Position numbers and translations under genes: made by a program. Source: Trichoderma breve (taxonomy: Eukaryota > Ascomycota > Sordariomycetes > Hypocreales > Hypocreaceae). From it: a DNA stretch of 64,000 bases. The stretch spans positions 3,224,001-3,288,000 of the forward strand of contig NC_079236.1 of NCBI RefSeq assembly GCF_028502605.1, read 5' to 3'. Below the pieces are notes generated by a model, which saw nothing but the letters and a program-made list of their open reading frames with translations, ran no database searches and was not told where the DNA came from. Shown here piece after piece: positions 43,974 to 56,163 of the stretch. The stretch's first letter is position 1, and every line of letters starts with the position of its first letter.

Positions 43974-44671
43974 TTGTACACTTCATTCTTACCGCGAAAT
44001 TGTGAGGTTTAACTACTACAATGGAGTACTGTCAAGCTGGACTTAGTTTAGGTGCCTGAAGTAAGAAGGAAACTCTTCAATTCTAAATACATATGGTATA
44101 TTGAAGTCTTGCGCATCACATACAATCAGTTAACGCGGCTTAAAAATGTGCGCCGCCTGCTTCTCGCCCTTGGCTACCCTCTTCCCATCGCCATCACAGA
44201 TTCCACAGCCTCATAGCTTGCTTTACATAGTAAATTTATATATATATTAAATAAGAGCCCAATCCTCTGCCACTGAATTATCTTTTGTAATAAGTCCTCG
44301 ATCCATTATGAGGTAGAGTTCCTTAAGAACCGCTTGATAGTTCTGAACAAAGCCAATAACATAACTTCGTTTGGCTGACTTTGGAGTGAGGTGCCAATGT
44401 GATCCAGCTTCACTTCACACGCAGTCAAATACCTCCCGTTCATATCGCGTTATAAAACGATTATTGTGGCCTCAGGTCGTAGAGCCCGAACTTCTGTTGG
44501 CACTGGAGTAATTCTCTTACCTTCCATACTGGGAGCCCATGGCAACTACTGAGGCCTCCATGTTGGACAACGATCATCTACAGTTCTCTTGTGGTGAGAT
44601 GGCTTGGGCCAAACAGCAGTAAAGCACAGAGGAACATGATTCGAGGATTTTGAATATGTGCTACTGTCACG
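43974..44671. other. Intergenic region, no gene recognised
   Basis: The 3' UTR of the alkylsulfatase gene and a spacer. No coding signal was seen. Confidence 0.4.
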
Positions 44672-44801
44672 ACTTTCTGCTATTACAGCCATTGCAGCTA
44701 CATTCTTCTACTGTCTGACAATATAGCAATATTCTTCTCTTATCTGCTACTTTAACTATATTTCTCTAGTATCTGCTCATATAGCTATATCCTATAGGAT
44801 A
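44672..44801. repeat. 29-bp minisatellite cluster g (forward)
   Basis: Four to five degenerate units, best preserved at the right end (CTAGTATCTGCTCATATAGC). It touches the stop codon of the protease pseudogene at 44792. Confidence 0.75.
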
Positions 44802-46523
44802 TGCGGCGTTCGTCCTGTGAATTCCTCGATGCTCTCAAACAGGCACTCCGCCGTTGTGACAAAGGTTAGATCTCTTCGGGCGTCAACTCTAAAAGACGCG
44901 CTGGCAGAAGTCTCTGGAGTCTCAGTGTCGTTCTTCGCTACAGAAGAGTTGTTGTGCCATGAAGTCTCCGATACGGCAGCACCGCCGGTTACCATGCCAA
45001 CAAATCGACCCCTATGATCCCAAACGGCGGTCCCTGAATCCCCCTCGGCACTGAAACAAGTGTAGTTGCGTTCACAAAAACAATCCACTCCCATACCACT
45101 AACTTTCCACCCGTGGAATTCCGTCGAACTGCCAGTATTTCGTTTGTCATACCAAATTTTAGACCTGATGTCTTTCCTCTCATTCCCACTGGTAATCTTG
45201 CGGCCTGCCCATCTGTCGGCGTCGGGACAATTCCAGTAATCTGAAGGAATCCATCATCGCTTATGTGATCCGATAGCTTTCAGGATTCTCTGAAAAGAGA
45301 TTGTCGTCGTCCCTTTGCATCTTTCACAAGAACTTGATCATCACGACTTTCCGCTTGTTTATGGCCAATGTACACCTTGTTAGTACGCCGAGCAGCGAAA
45401 TCATTGGCTGTATCTAGCCTAACCAATGACCAATCTAGAAGGAGTCCTCGCGACGATTTCGCATATGAGGGCGCATAAGCCACGTGCCCAATGATTCGGG
45501 ATTCATGCAGCATTGGCAGAATGAGGCTAGCCGCTTCGGTGACTTGGGACGAAAGACTGCCTAATCTCGGCAGATGGTCTCGCTCTTCAGAAGTTGGGCA
45601 ACGAGATTTCCTGGCCTCTGCGGTCTCCTCCGTCATGCTGTATCCCTTATCCCATTCGTACATCTTCTTTGTCAGATCTTGGTACATCTTTCTGCAGTGA
45701 TCTTCCAGGCCAACTCCGTCGTCAACTAAACTCGCTGCTGTCCTTGGGGTTAACTGTCGAATCAACGTAGTTTTGTCGCCCGAGATATCGACGTTAATAT
45801 CGACCGATGGATTAGAGGGCCCCTCAAGAACGACGTGTCGACATGTTAAACCGTATGTGCACTCTCGTCTCCTAATCGTAGATGAAGACCCATGGTGCCC
45901 GATTTGTCAGACGTTATGTTGTGGATTTCGTATCCGATGTGAGACGAGAAAGGAAGGACATTCTCAACGGCTTCCTGGAGGAGCACTTGATTGGCCTTTT
46001 CTTCCACCATGAATAGCGCGGGGTCGGCTGCCTTGGATGCTATATCTATGAAGGCGTCTAATTCTTTGTTGGCAAATGGTATTTGAGTGACTTGCTGAAT
46101 CTCGACCTCGACATCGGTTATTCCCATCAAACGAATGACGTTGCAGCAAGAGAGTGCAACCTCAATGGATGTTTCCCATGGCTCTGAATCGGTGAGAGTC
46201 TCAATGACGAATACTACAGGTCTTCTTATGTCCATCTCGTCGTTTATGCGAATAGGATAGAAGCGATGCCATGGGTAATCTCCCAAGGTAGATATGATGT
46301 CCACAGCAAAGGCTTGACTGTATTTCGTTATTATGTCGTGACAAGTGAGTGGCTCTCTTTGTTTATAATGTTTGTCGAACTGGTACGTATCGCGAGTGCT
46401 ATTGGGGACAAAGGGAGTGGCACTTGTCGGGGCGATCAGCCTAGGTTGATTGCGCAATCCGTCATAGTACTCGGCTTTCTCTTGCTCCCCTGGAGGATAA
46501 GGGCGTGTCGGTTTAGGTGACAT
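44792..46523 (-). pseudogene. Trypsin-like serine protease gene, disrupted
   Basis: Minus-strand gene with start ATG 46523, preferred over 46574 because a minus-strand TATATAAA lies at 46582-46589. The N-terminal region begins MSPKPTRPYPPGEQEKAEYY. The protease part shows all three expected catalytic motifs: LTCRHVV (His), LLDWSLVRLD (Asp) and EGDSGTAVWD (Ser), followed by GRFVGMVTGG. This is a large fungal family of trypsin-fold proteins of mostly unknown role. Lesions: a frameshift near 45856 (frame of the N-terminal part ends in TAA at 45846-45848), an in-frame TGA at 45280-45282 between ...SLFRES and KLSDHISDDGFL, and a further frame change between about 45160 and 45095. None is removed by a plausible GT-AG intron. 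The gene is therefore probably inactive. It is bracketed by minisatellite clusters g and h. Confidence 0.65.
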
Positions 46524-46581
46524 TGTGATTGTATGGCACTGTGCCTTGAGGGGGGAACAGATGCATGCGTCCATCTCGTTC

Positions 46582-46589
46582 TTTATATA
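46582..46589 (-). promoter_or_regulatory. TATA box of the protease pseudogene
   Basis: TATATAAA on the minus strand, 59 bp before the ATG at 46523. The element is intact although the coding region is not. Confidence 0.55.
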
Positions 46590-46789
46590 GGCGAAGAATA
46601 CTGAACGTCTTGGAACGAAACAACTTCTAGGTTTTCAGATAAAGGTTAAACTTGCCTTCCTTATTGATAATTCAAAGTTACACGACAAGAAGGTATTAAT
46701 TGCAAAAGTATCGTTAGTGGAAGTCGGCGCCCGAATTAGCTATTCCATCCTAGCGACTACTAATTAACCGATTCTTTAAGGTCCTCGCC

Positions 46790-46884
46790 TTCTACTATCG
46801 ATACTTTCTGCTACCATCACTACCGGATACTTACTTCCGCTATGGTTACCCAGTACCTGTTATTTCTGATATCGCTACTTTCTC
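46790..46884. repeat. 29-bp minisatellite cluster h (forward, degenerate)
   Basis: Three to four diverged units (TTCTACTATCGATACTTTCTG, CTACCATCACTACCGGATAC, CAGTACCTG...ATATCGCTACTTTCT). It lies about 270 bp upstream of the protease pseudogene start. Confidence 0.6.
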
Positions 46885-48571
46885 ACCGTCCCCATTTCTG
46901 CGAAACTTTTGACACAGAGTGCTGTGCAGCCAACTTGGTGTGCTGGTTAGCAATCCCCTTTGGTACCATGCAGACACTATAATAATATACCACTACAAGG
47001 TACCTATAAGGCATTACTACATGCTTTTGGGTGCATTTATGGGTCATCTGAGTAACTCTGACCAGCCAAAATTGTTACACTACTTACACAGCCAATCGCC
47101 TACTAAAGTTACAAGATTTTATGCCTACGTAGCTTAAGGAAGGGGCGCCAGCCGTGTGTCCCCTTCTTTCTCTATGTCATGTTCGTCCACAGTGGTGCCT
47201 GAATAAACTGGGGTGAAATCGGAATCAGTGGTGTGATTGGAATGTAGCGACCAGACGGAGCAGGTGACTTGTATTACCTAGTATGTTGTCCATACGCCCC
47301 ACGTAAAGAGTCTAACTTTGACTTCGCCATATCAAAAGGAGAAGAGAAACGGTGGCTATTCTGAACGGCTATTTCCATGACAACATGTTGGCTAGGCAAA
47401 GCGGCCCAGTGTCACCCTCGTCATAAAATGGCTCAACGGTGCAATGTTGATATTCATTGCCAAACATTGGTGAATACGGATCCTAATACAGCGTCATTAG
47501 AAGGCTACATTGTCAGGCCGGCAAGTCTTCCCACGTCCAATTGCATACATAATGGCCAAAGCCATCGCTGCAACGCCCAATCCACAAAACAAATCCCATG
47601 TTATTTATAATTGTAAGCCCGCCCGTCCCGCCTGAATCTAATTATATCCTCTATCTTTTCCTTGCTTCTTCCCTCCCCCCGTCTCTCAAAAGGTGCCTTG
47701 AATCACTTGTCTTTATGTAGCAGTATCACATTTCGCCTGAATCAAGTCATCTCTGTTACGTCCTCTTGAGGGGCCAAGTCCAAAAACGATAGACAGCTCT
47801 TCGATCTCAGAATCATTATCCGTTACTGGGCTCTGGTTTCTCGTAGAGAGGGGATCATGTGTGAAGCAAGTCTGCTGTTCAACACTGGGGGGAATGTCAA
47901 CAAATTGACTAATGCAGCCCTAAGCTACAGGCCCTGAATCTCTCCTATGAATAAAGTACGTAGAATCATAAGCAGAAAATATCATGTGCTCTATGTCAGC
48001 GATCCTTATGCCGTAAAACCCCGTCAAACTGCCGTGGCCAGCGATTTGATGATGTACCTATGTATCATTGCCTATTTTGGACATTACCCATTACAGCAAC
48101 TATGGCTCCACATTAATGGCTCACCGCCAAAATTCTGCCACCGGCGCCCAACATCACGACATCAATCACTATTGCGGTGCATCTAGATGAAAATGCATCA
48201 TATGGCCAGAAAACCAAGTCTATTTGATAACGCAAGAAGATTGACTATTATACAACCCTTAGCGGGGATGCCAGTGGTCTGCCGACTCTATACTCTACTC
48301 TAGGCAATCAAGAGATGTATACCAGCGCCTGTTTCTAGGGCCGCCTCATCAACCCGGCCAAACAATCGAACAAGAAACCAAATCTCTCAAAGGTCCCGGT
48401 CGAAATTGAGACTGTTCCCTTCTATATGTAATAGGGAAACTCTCAGCAATCCAAGGAAAGCCCAGCCCTTGGGCAGTACCGTATATAGCTGCCCCCTCTC
48501 CGAAATCTCGATCCATTTTCTCCTCCATCTCGAAACTCCATTTTTATATCATCAGAACGTAAAGAATTCGT
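46885..48571. other. Intergenic region, no gene recognised
   Basis: About 1.7 kb. Short frames occur on both strands without starts in good context or family-like text. The right end is the 3' UTR of the phosphate carrier gene. Confidence 0.45.
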
Positions 48572-49768
48572 TTATTTGGCGATCTCGACACCTCCAACAG
48601 CTCCCAGAGCCTTCTTGAGGTCACCTGTAAAAAAGCATTAGGAACTGTTCGTCGTTTTGAAAGAAAATTCGGTTTCAGTAAACCACTTACCATAGATGGC
48701 GAATTGACCGGCAGTCAGGGTGCCGACCATGAAGAGACGGGCACCAATACCAGTGTAGGAACCACGGAGGCCGAGCTCACGGCCAATCTTGATCAGACGG
48801 GTGGTGGTGCCCTCACCGGGGAGACCCTTGGTCTTGTTGATCTTGGAAAGCATGGTATCGGCGGGCTGAGAAACAAAGGCAGCGGCGAAACCGGCAATCA
48901 GACCAGAGCCCAGGTTGACAGTGGTCTGCATGCCGTCGGAGAGGCTCTCCTTGGGGAACTGGCGGAAGATGCCCTCAGAAACCTTCTCGAAGACGACGAA
49001 CTTGGCCATGGTGTAAGGGATCCTGGAAGATGCGTAAGCGCTATTCAGTCAAACTCGTTCAATTCGGAGACTTACTGCTTGAAGAGGATGGGTCCGAAAC
49101 CGGCGTAGAAGGCACCGACACCCTCGTTCTTGAGCATCTTGGAGAAACCACCGACAAGACCGTTGGCGTAAGTGGGCTCGGAGACGAGACGGATACGGGT
49201 GGCCTCAAGAGGGCAGAGGGCAATGTCGGCGAAGAACTCGGCGGCAGCGGACGAAGCCAGGTAGATGGCAGTTCGGTTGTTGGAGGCAGTCTCCTGGCCC
49301 AGTCCGTTGATGAACTGGGCCTTGAAGAACTCGTAACCACCGAACTTGAAGGCACCCTGCAGGAAGTAACCAGCAAAGGTAGGGCCAGCACCAGTCAGGA
49401 GAGCGCCAGCACCCTCATTCTGGATGACCTGGCGGAAACCACCGATCAGGCCACGGTTGTAGGTAACAGGGTCGAGCTGGATACGGGTCTTGACGCTGTA
49501 TCGAAGAGAAAAGATTCGGTCAGCCAAGGCGGTTCGGTTTCACGTGCTAGAAGATGAGAAGAGAAGAGAAGAGGCCATCGCCAGGGAAAAGGCAATGATC
49601 TCAGCCTTCAGGAAGAGAAATTGAGGGAGTGGCAACATACACATCGACGGGGGTAAGACCACCGTGGGTGACGGAGCAGCAGACGGCACCAGCGAGGGCG
49701 AAACGAGAGTAGAGAGAGAATCCCTCGAGCTTCTTGGGCTCGGAGAGAGTAACCTGAGCAGCAGCCAT
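48572..49768 (-). CDS. MIR1: Mitochondrial phosphate carrier protein
   Basis: Four exons on the minus strand: 49768-49641, 49495-49076, 49022-48691 and 48624-48572, giving 310 aa. All introns are GT-AG with GTATGT or GTAAGT donors and matched phases. Three carrier repeats each have the P-x-[DE]-x-x-[KR] signature: PVDVVKTR (40-47), PLEATRIR and PADTMLSK. Blocks such as [22 protein letters not shown] and [12 protein letters not shown] identify the phosphate carrier subgroup (Mir1/PiC). It imports phosphate with protons across the inner mitochondrial membrane for ATP synthesis. Strong codon bias (C-ending codons) indicates high expression. No cleavable presequence is seen, as in yeast. The gene symbol follows the yeast name. 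Confidence 0.95.
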
Positions 49769-51879
49769 TGTGACGAGAGTAGTTGAAGCAGCGAACAAAC
49801 ACTGAGTGGGGAGAAAAAAGAGAAGTCTGGTTAGGCCGAGGAATTCGACGTGGAGAGGTTTGAGGTTTTGTCTGGGGAGGGCGGTGATGAAAAGCGGCGG
49901 CTTTTTGTTTGAGGTCTTTTTTCCTGCTCCCTTCTTCCCGGGGACCGCGCTAGTCTAGGGGCATGAAAAAAAATTGTTGCAAGGGTGGGCTCGGGAACAC
50001 TCGGGCAATTCGATTGGGCAGCTCAAGCGATTGGGTGCGGGTCAGATAAACGCTCAGGTGGCTGAGCTTAGCCACAGATTCACCGGCGGCTTCGAAATCG
50101 GTCGTTCCGAGATGCCGAGTTATGCAGAAGATGAGGCTGGTGATGGTTTTTATAGTATCTAGGCCAGGCCGCCATCTACGCAACCTCTTCATTTCTTCGT
50201 ACGATCAGTCGTAGACATTGTAATTCTACACACACCTACGATGATGACTCTTACTCAGCCAGCCACTCTCAGAAACAGTTCACTGTCGGTGCGTTCTTTG
50301 CCGACCCGCACATCTTTGCTTGTGGCTGGTGTCTGGGTCTCCCGACGCGCTCGGAGCCATTCATCTGTCCAGCCTTGCCAACGTGGGGCATTTGATCGGC
50401 CCCGCCAATTGCAGCTGGAGGATATTAAGCATACAGATGGTGTATTGATGTAATGAAGTGCCGCCACAGAGCAGAACCTTTGAATCCGGCCGGCCACCCC
50501 GAGTTTTGCCGGTGTGCAAAGTATCCAAAACTCAAAATAGAGTGGAATACACTGCTTGTGAGGGAAACTTGCACATTTTCCATTGTCTCGAGTTGCCGTT
50601 CCGGTCATCAAATTGTGCAATGCCTTGCCGAGTCACCTGGGCCATGGCGGAGTTAAGATATCACTCATCCTACGTCCGACATCATGTGCACCGAATGATA
50701 CCTCATCATTCAGGGACTCTCACGAGACATATGGTAACTTCGTATTGATATTACCTCTCTGAAGGAGTTACCAAACAATGATTGTCGCGTTTTGTTCCCC
50801 AGTGGAGAAGAGCATAGTGGCGCGCCACTTCCCCATGCCTAATCGAAGTGTTGCTTGTGAAGTGTCCTGGTGAGAAATATGATAAAACTTCTATTCAGAA
50901 GAAATTTACACCGGCACAATGCTCTCACCATGGCATGCGCAGAAAATGCAGATGAAACCCCAGTAATACAAATACAATTTGTGTCCTTTTCAAACATTTC
51001 TTCGATTTCATATATTTAATCGAGCAATGTCGTTCCCATTCTTGCGGTCGGTTTTGGCTACAGCACCTACCCTATTGTTCAAGCTAATTTTAGACCTGCA
51101 CGTCATTGATCGGCAGAAAAATCTCCCGTAAACGCCGACCCATGGTAACGGGTCTTCGGTTAGTAAGCATAATTACATAATCATTGGCATGTGAACGACG
51201 AGCCATCTTGACACTGCGATGAACTGATGGAGGCAGAAAGGTAGGCAAAAAAGGAATATTTTATCAAATCCAAGGTGGTTCTGTGTAAAGGTAATAAGTG
51301 AAAAGTTCCAGCCGCTTTGATCTTTCGCAAGTGTTTGCGGAAGATAGTTGTGACTCCACCACACTTGGGACGGCGAGAGTAAGGGACGGCGAGAGTAAGG
51401 GACGGGATGTACTACAACTCGAACATCTTATCATGTACTTAACCGTAGATAGAAACCCGGGCTGTATCTCTCTTCAATAAGAAACAAGAATAGCAAGTTT
51501 GGTGGTGAGATTGCAGCCAACCTGCAAAAAAGAGGCACCTGGTGCAAGTGTCAGAAGTGTTAGAAGCGCCAGGTGATGAGGACAGTCGAACGTGCAGCTG
51601 TTGGCGGCCTTGCAGCCTTCTGCTAGGTTCTCCGGAATTCTATGAGTAAACGCGCGTTTGCATTTTCTACTCATTGTTCACTTTTCACTTTTCACTTTTC
51701 TCTTCGTTCCAACACCCTTTCTCTCACTCACGTTGATTCCCCTCATCCTCCTTCACCACAGCCATCTCGCAATAGTTGACACACATCTCCTCTCATTGAC
51801 CAGGTCTCAACTCTCCATCTTCTGCAAGCAGATCAGAAGCAGTGAAAAGAATTTGACAGTTCGTCAGCTAGTCGACAGG
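49769..51879. other. Intergenic region, no gene recognised
   Basis: About 2.1 kb. The left part is the promoter of the phosphate carrier gene. The stretch 51655-51879 is very C/T-rich and is probably the leader of the plus-strand gene at 51880. Short frames near 50240-50750 are not convincing. Confidence 0.45.
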
Positions 51880-52782
51880 ATGTCTTCTCGAAAGTGGTGG
51901 GAAAATCCTATTGTCACCATCGACGCGCCTCGCGACTTGGACCCCGAACAAGAGCGCCTGGAGAACGAGGAATATGCCAAGCTGATGGTGGGCTATCTCC
52001 CTCCAAGCGCAAGAGACTATAAAGGCATCTCCAAAGAGCAACATGAAGCGCAATGTCAAGCGTTGGTCGCAAATGTTTTCCACATGATTGAGACCGATCC
52101 TGCGGACCATCAGGCCTGTTTCCGCAAGTGCGTTGACAAGTGCGTCACAACGGGCGTTTTACATGCACACAACTGGCTGCAATGGGGCGGATACAAGGAG
52201 TTGAGCGTCGAAATGCACCAACTTGCTCAAGCAACACGGCGAACTGGCCAGGTGCATATCCTCAACGCCCCGAGCGTGATAGCAGCCATCACTGTTATGA
52301 GCATACGCAACATGGAAGTGGTGGGCAACGATGACTTGACAGCATTGTTGATCAACCTCAAAACATTTCAATATGCACACTCGTCCGTGGAGTATTGGTC
52401 GGCAGATGCAGGTTTCGGCGGAATTATCCACACTACCGAACCATACGTGGGCCCCCGGTTGGAGGGAGGCTTGGTCATTGACCTGGATGCCGAGCCGGCA
52501 ATCGGACAAGCTGTGACAGTCATCAACACGACCCCCGTACCAGTCGACATCTCCTTTCGGAACAATGCCCAGTTGATGTTGGAACTGCGGCAGTTTGAAT
52601 TCCCGCACTCACGTCCCCACACCCCAAGTCCACCATATTTTGCGAGCGACACAAGGCTAAACGCGATCTTGGCTGATATGGAGGATCTTTGCAATCATGA
52701 CTTGAGTCCCGCGGTGAAACGCAAGATACAGACGATCAGATACCAATTGACACTCTCCTTTCGACGCCGGTTCAACCAATAA
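51880..52782 (+). CDS. Hypothetical protein, 300 aa
   Basis: A single-exon frame from ATG 51880, preceded by a C/T-rich leader. The upstream extension of the frame to 51658 has leader-like text and no ATG in good context. I do not recognise the family. Residues 1-60 are polar. Residues 60-110 hold three Cys (ACFRKCVDKC). Residues 115-250 look folded and beta-rich (EYWSADAGFGGIIHTTEPY, GLVIDLDAEP, AVTVINTTPVPVDISF), and the last 50 are helical and basic (VKRKIQTIRYQLTLSFRRRF). No signal peptide or membrane segment. Composition supports a real gene. Confidence 0.65.
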   Translation: MSSRKWWENPIVTIDAPRDLDPEQERLENEEYAKLMVGYLPPSARDYKGISKEQHEAQCQALVANVFHMIETDPADHQACFRKCVDKCVTTGVLHAHNWLQWGGYKELSVEMHQLAQATRRTGQVHILNAPSVIAAITVMSIRNMEVVGNDDLTALLINLKTFQYAHSSVEYWSADAGFGGIIHTTEPYVGPRLEGGLVIDLDAEPAIGQAVTVINTTPVPVDISFRNNAQLMLELRQFEFPHSRPHTPSPPYFASDTRLNAILADMEDLCNHDLSPAVKRKIQTIRYQLTLSFRRRFNQ

Positions 52783-54064
52783 GCAGACATAGAAGCCATC
52801 GGTCAAGACAAGGGAATTGGGCATGTCGAGGGACTCATCAATGACAATGAGTTATATCACTGGGGGCATACCCGTGAAGGCACTGAGACGGAGGATCACT
52901 AGCTTCTTGTGCGACTGGGAGACATGGAAGGATGGGAGACGGCAAATGGCAGACGATGGATGTCATCGTCGAGATACAAGTACCTTCTCTTCTGCCGGAG
53001 CCACTAGTTGTGTTGAATCATATACGGAGGGGTGGGGATTCGGGTTTCTTTCTTTTTTCTAGTGATTCAGTCATCTATTCGTTTGCCTCCTTCGGTCCGC
53101 CAACTTTTGGTCGGCGACTGATGGAGGACACGAGTTTCAGTTATGGGCATATGGTCGCCTCGCACAGTGAGTTTGCGCGTTGCATTACTCAGTCGGTTTA
53201 CATATCGAAAAGTTTCGCTGGTTCGGTTTGGCTCTTTCTTCTTTTTCTTTCGGTATCGGAAATGGTTCATCTGGCAAAGGGAGGACGAGGCGCCTACGGG
53301 GATTTCTTCACGGATTCACGGTCGAGACATGGGCAACCCAACTCACGGGGAGATGATTAATGGACTAGGTCATTTGCGTTAGATAATCGGTAGATAGCTT
53401 AGGTAGTTTAGGTATAAATCGATTGTTTTATGCCGTCCTGGTCGTCGCCCAGCAAACTGAGCCAGCAACATGTCTGTAATGCACGCCATTCTCTGCATAC
53501 ACCAGAGCAGAAATGCGGAGATTTAAATAGATAAGAGTAAATAAACGATGTTAAGCTGGCCTACTGCTCCTTGAAGTTACTGATGAGCCTGTGACTTGTC
53601 ACTTCATCTTTATTCTGCCTCTCCAAAGAGACTAGAATGATCAAGTTACATATTTACAAAATCCCATTTGTATTCTCTTCGCTATATGGACGGAATATCT
53701 TAACCAGATACGTAGTAGAGCATCCGGTCACATACGCATCCAACTTTGATGGCTTCGGCTCAAGGCTCTCCCGGTCGCCAGTTGGCAACCGCTTGACAGC
53801 TGCCACGACGCAACAGCTCTCTCTCTCTACGCATTATCGCTTCAGCTGCGGCTTGCCGCTTGTCAGGTGATATCATTCAGATTTTTTTCTTTGGCTATTG
53901 ACAAGGAGACGCGTGCTACGCGCCAAATTTTCTCCATCTTCTTCACTCCATACGCGGGTTCTCGCGAAGCGTGTTTTCGGTTACCACCACCTCACGACCT
54001 GATATCTTCCTCAGGCCGACATACTTTGTCCCAACCTTTCTTCTTGTCAGTCACCATTGCCACT
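52783..54064. other. Intergenic region, no gene recognised
   Basis: A 142-codon frame at 52932-53360 has an ATG but lies in the likely 3' UTR of the preceding gene and has irregular composition. The last 200 bases are the leader of the next gene. Confidence 0.45.
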
Positions 54065-56104
54065 ATGGCGTCTGACACTCTCGATGCCGTCGATGCCGGC
54101 GCTTCTGTCGCCGCCTCGGGAGACGAAGGAACTGCCACCGAGGAAGCTGCTGCGCCCAACGAAGCTCGTAGCCATCTCAAAAGAATGGCAGCCATATCTG
54201 TGTGGAATAGCGTTCTGCTACACGTCAATGAGACACTTTTGCCCGGTTTCGCTCGCCATCACATTGGGCGCTTGGCAAGAAGTGTCGCTTCAGGTCTTCG
54301 AGTGGAGGTTCAGACAGCTTGGGGCTCTCGCATTCCATCCACGATCATCCTCCGACTTCAAATTAGAAACGGGGACGATATAATCGACTTTGCAGTCATC
54401 AACTTGCCCATGGGCCAAACAAAGTTGCCGTTGACTACCGACTACCTCCACGCAACTGATGAGTCTCTGATGAAAGATACGTTTCCCGATCCAAGAATGG
54501 ATCATTTTGGCGCAGCTCACTCACGATTTCGCAATCAAGATTTGGGATATTTCAAGACTATCGAGCCTACTGCGGAGATATCTTCTTTCATCAAGCACAC
54601 TTCTACCACCATTGTGCGAGTCACTGCCGCAGTAGAAGCCCACGAATTCACCATCATGTATCCGTCGCACTTCTGGGATCACATCCACCGTCTACCAGCT
54701 TCATTGCAAAGAGTCGCCAAGAACATCAAATCTTTGTTTGATTCGATGAATCCAGAAGAGCAAGTCTCACTCCAAGTCACATTTCCATTCAGCCCAAACT
54801 GGGAAAAAGATTGGCACGTTTTCTTTACTGATGAGCGCAAAGTCAACGCCGAGATTCTCGACATCGCATCTCTCTGCAATGGTCACATCGAAGACCTAGA
54901 TTACTCTAAAATGCTCTCGGGCCGTATAAGCTTTGCCGAACAAGTCGCATAGAAGCAACACTTGGCAGGCAAATGCGACAAGATAGTCTTTCAAGCACGT
55001 TTATTCCCCTTTCCAGGCTCAGAGTGGACTCCAAAGACTAATGATGAAGAAGAGTATGGCATGTTTGGTACACACCTTCCAACAGCTTACCTGATGGCCG
55101 TCAGTCTGAAAAACGTCAGAGACTTTTTGCCCGACACTGGAGCCAAAGTCAATGTATACCTTAGAGATATCGCACAAAATGGCTACACATTGCCGAAGCC
55201 GCAAACCAGTAAAGGCGAAACATACCTGATTGCGGATAGCATCACTTGCAGTCTTTTAAATACTGATTGGAAGGCGGACCAACAAATTGGTCACAAGTTT
55301 GGGTTTGACCACCCGGACAGGGCTGAACTTGTCACAGAGCTTTTTCCCAGTATGGCTGCCGTGGAGTTGGAGCCGTACCTCCCCATGCCAGACAAAGACG
55401 ATCCGGAGCACCAAGAAGCTCGAAAAGTAGCTGCTTCTTTGCGGCTGCGTGACGACGAAGATCACATAGCGTGTTTTTGGCGCGTTCACAGTTGGCTTCG
55501 CCCGTTACTTTGTGTTGCGCCCAAAACTAGGTACCACGAGCCCTACTCAGGCCATCGCTTGGCTCTCCCGCCTGGTATTTCCGCGGACGTCGCTCTCTTC
55601 TATGTCGAGGTTCCAAGACAGCGAGATTGGCCTCGTGATTTGAAGAAGCCCCCTATGAGTGTTGACATTCCAGACATGTCTCCCCCAACTGACCTCCAAT
55701 TGTTTCTAGCAAACGCGTTTGAGAATCAAGATGAGGTTGTTCGAGCCGAAATTCGTCATTCTTTCGACGCAGAGCTGTACGACGAAGAAGGTCTGACCTT
55801 GTCTCTTAAGGGAACTCTCGGCTTCAACCATGTGGCAGACGATTGGTTGAAGTCTATGGTGAAAGCTTCAGACCTGCCAAAGACTGACCGAGCCGATTTA
55901 TCCCAGGGGCAGTCGGATAACGGTATGACCGTAGAGGATCAGACTGAGACTACAATGTACGAGGGAGAGGCATCCAATTTGACGGTGAGTTTCGCAAAGT
56001 CCTTATCGTCTAGACTTGCCGCCCAGGATTCGGTCACTCGTACTACTCAGCTTAAGCAAATGGCAGAAGTGGAAGCGAACTCACGAGAGGGAGTATGTGA
56101 TTGA
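54065..56104 (+). CDS. Large hypothetical protein split by an in-frame TAG or a 45-nt intron
   Basis: Two long open stretches, 54065-54949 and 54953-56104, are in the same frame and separated only by TAG at 54950-54952. Without the stop they form one protein of about 679 aa. A GTATAA...GGCAG interval at 54924-54968 is exactly 45 nt, keeps the frame and would remove the stop, giving 664 aa. It has no good branch site and would be at the short limit for fungal introns. I do not recognise the family. The N-terminus is Ala/Glu-rich. Predicted beta-strands with segments such as DFAVINLPMGQTKLPLTTDY and VALFYVEVPRQRDWPRDLKK follow. No signal peptide. A GTATGT at 56092 might also start a 3' intron across the G18 tract. 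Confidence 0.6.
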
Positions 56105-56145
56105 CTACTCTTCTGACATTCGGCAAGTTTATTCAACATTCGATT

Positions 56146-56163
56146 GGGGGGGGGGGGGGGGGG
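56146..56163. repeat. Poly(G) tract of 18 bases
   Basis: Uninterrupted G18 42 bp after the stop codon of the preceding gene. Confidence 0.95.

Noticed and set aside
52932..53360. 142-codon ORF after the 300-aa gene
   Set aside because: Lies in the likely 3' UTR, has biased hydrophobic composition and no recognisable feature.
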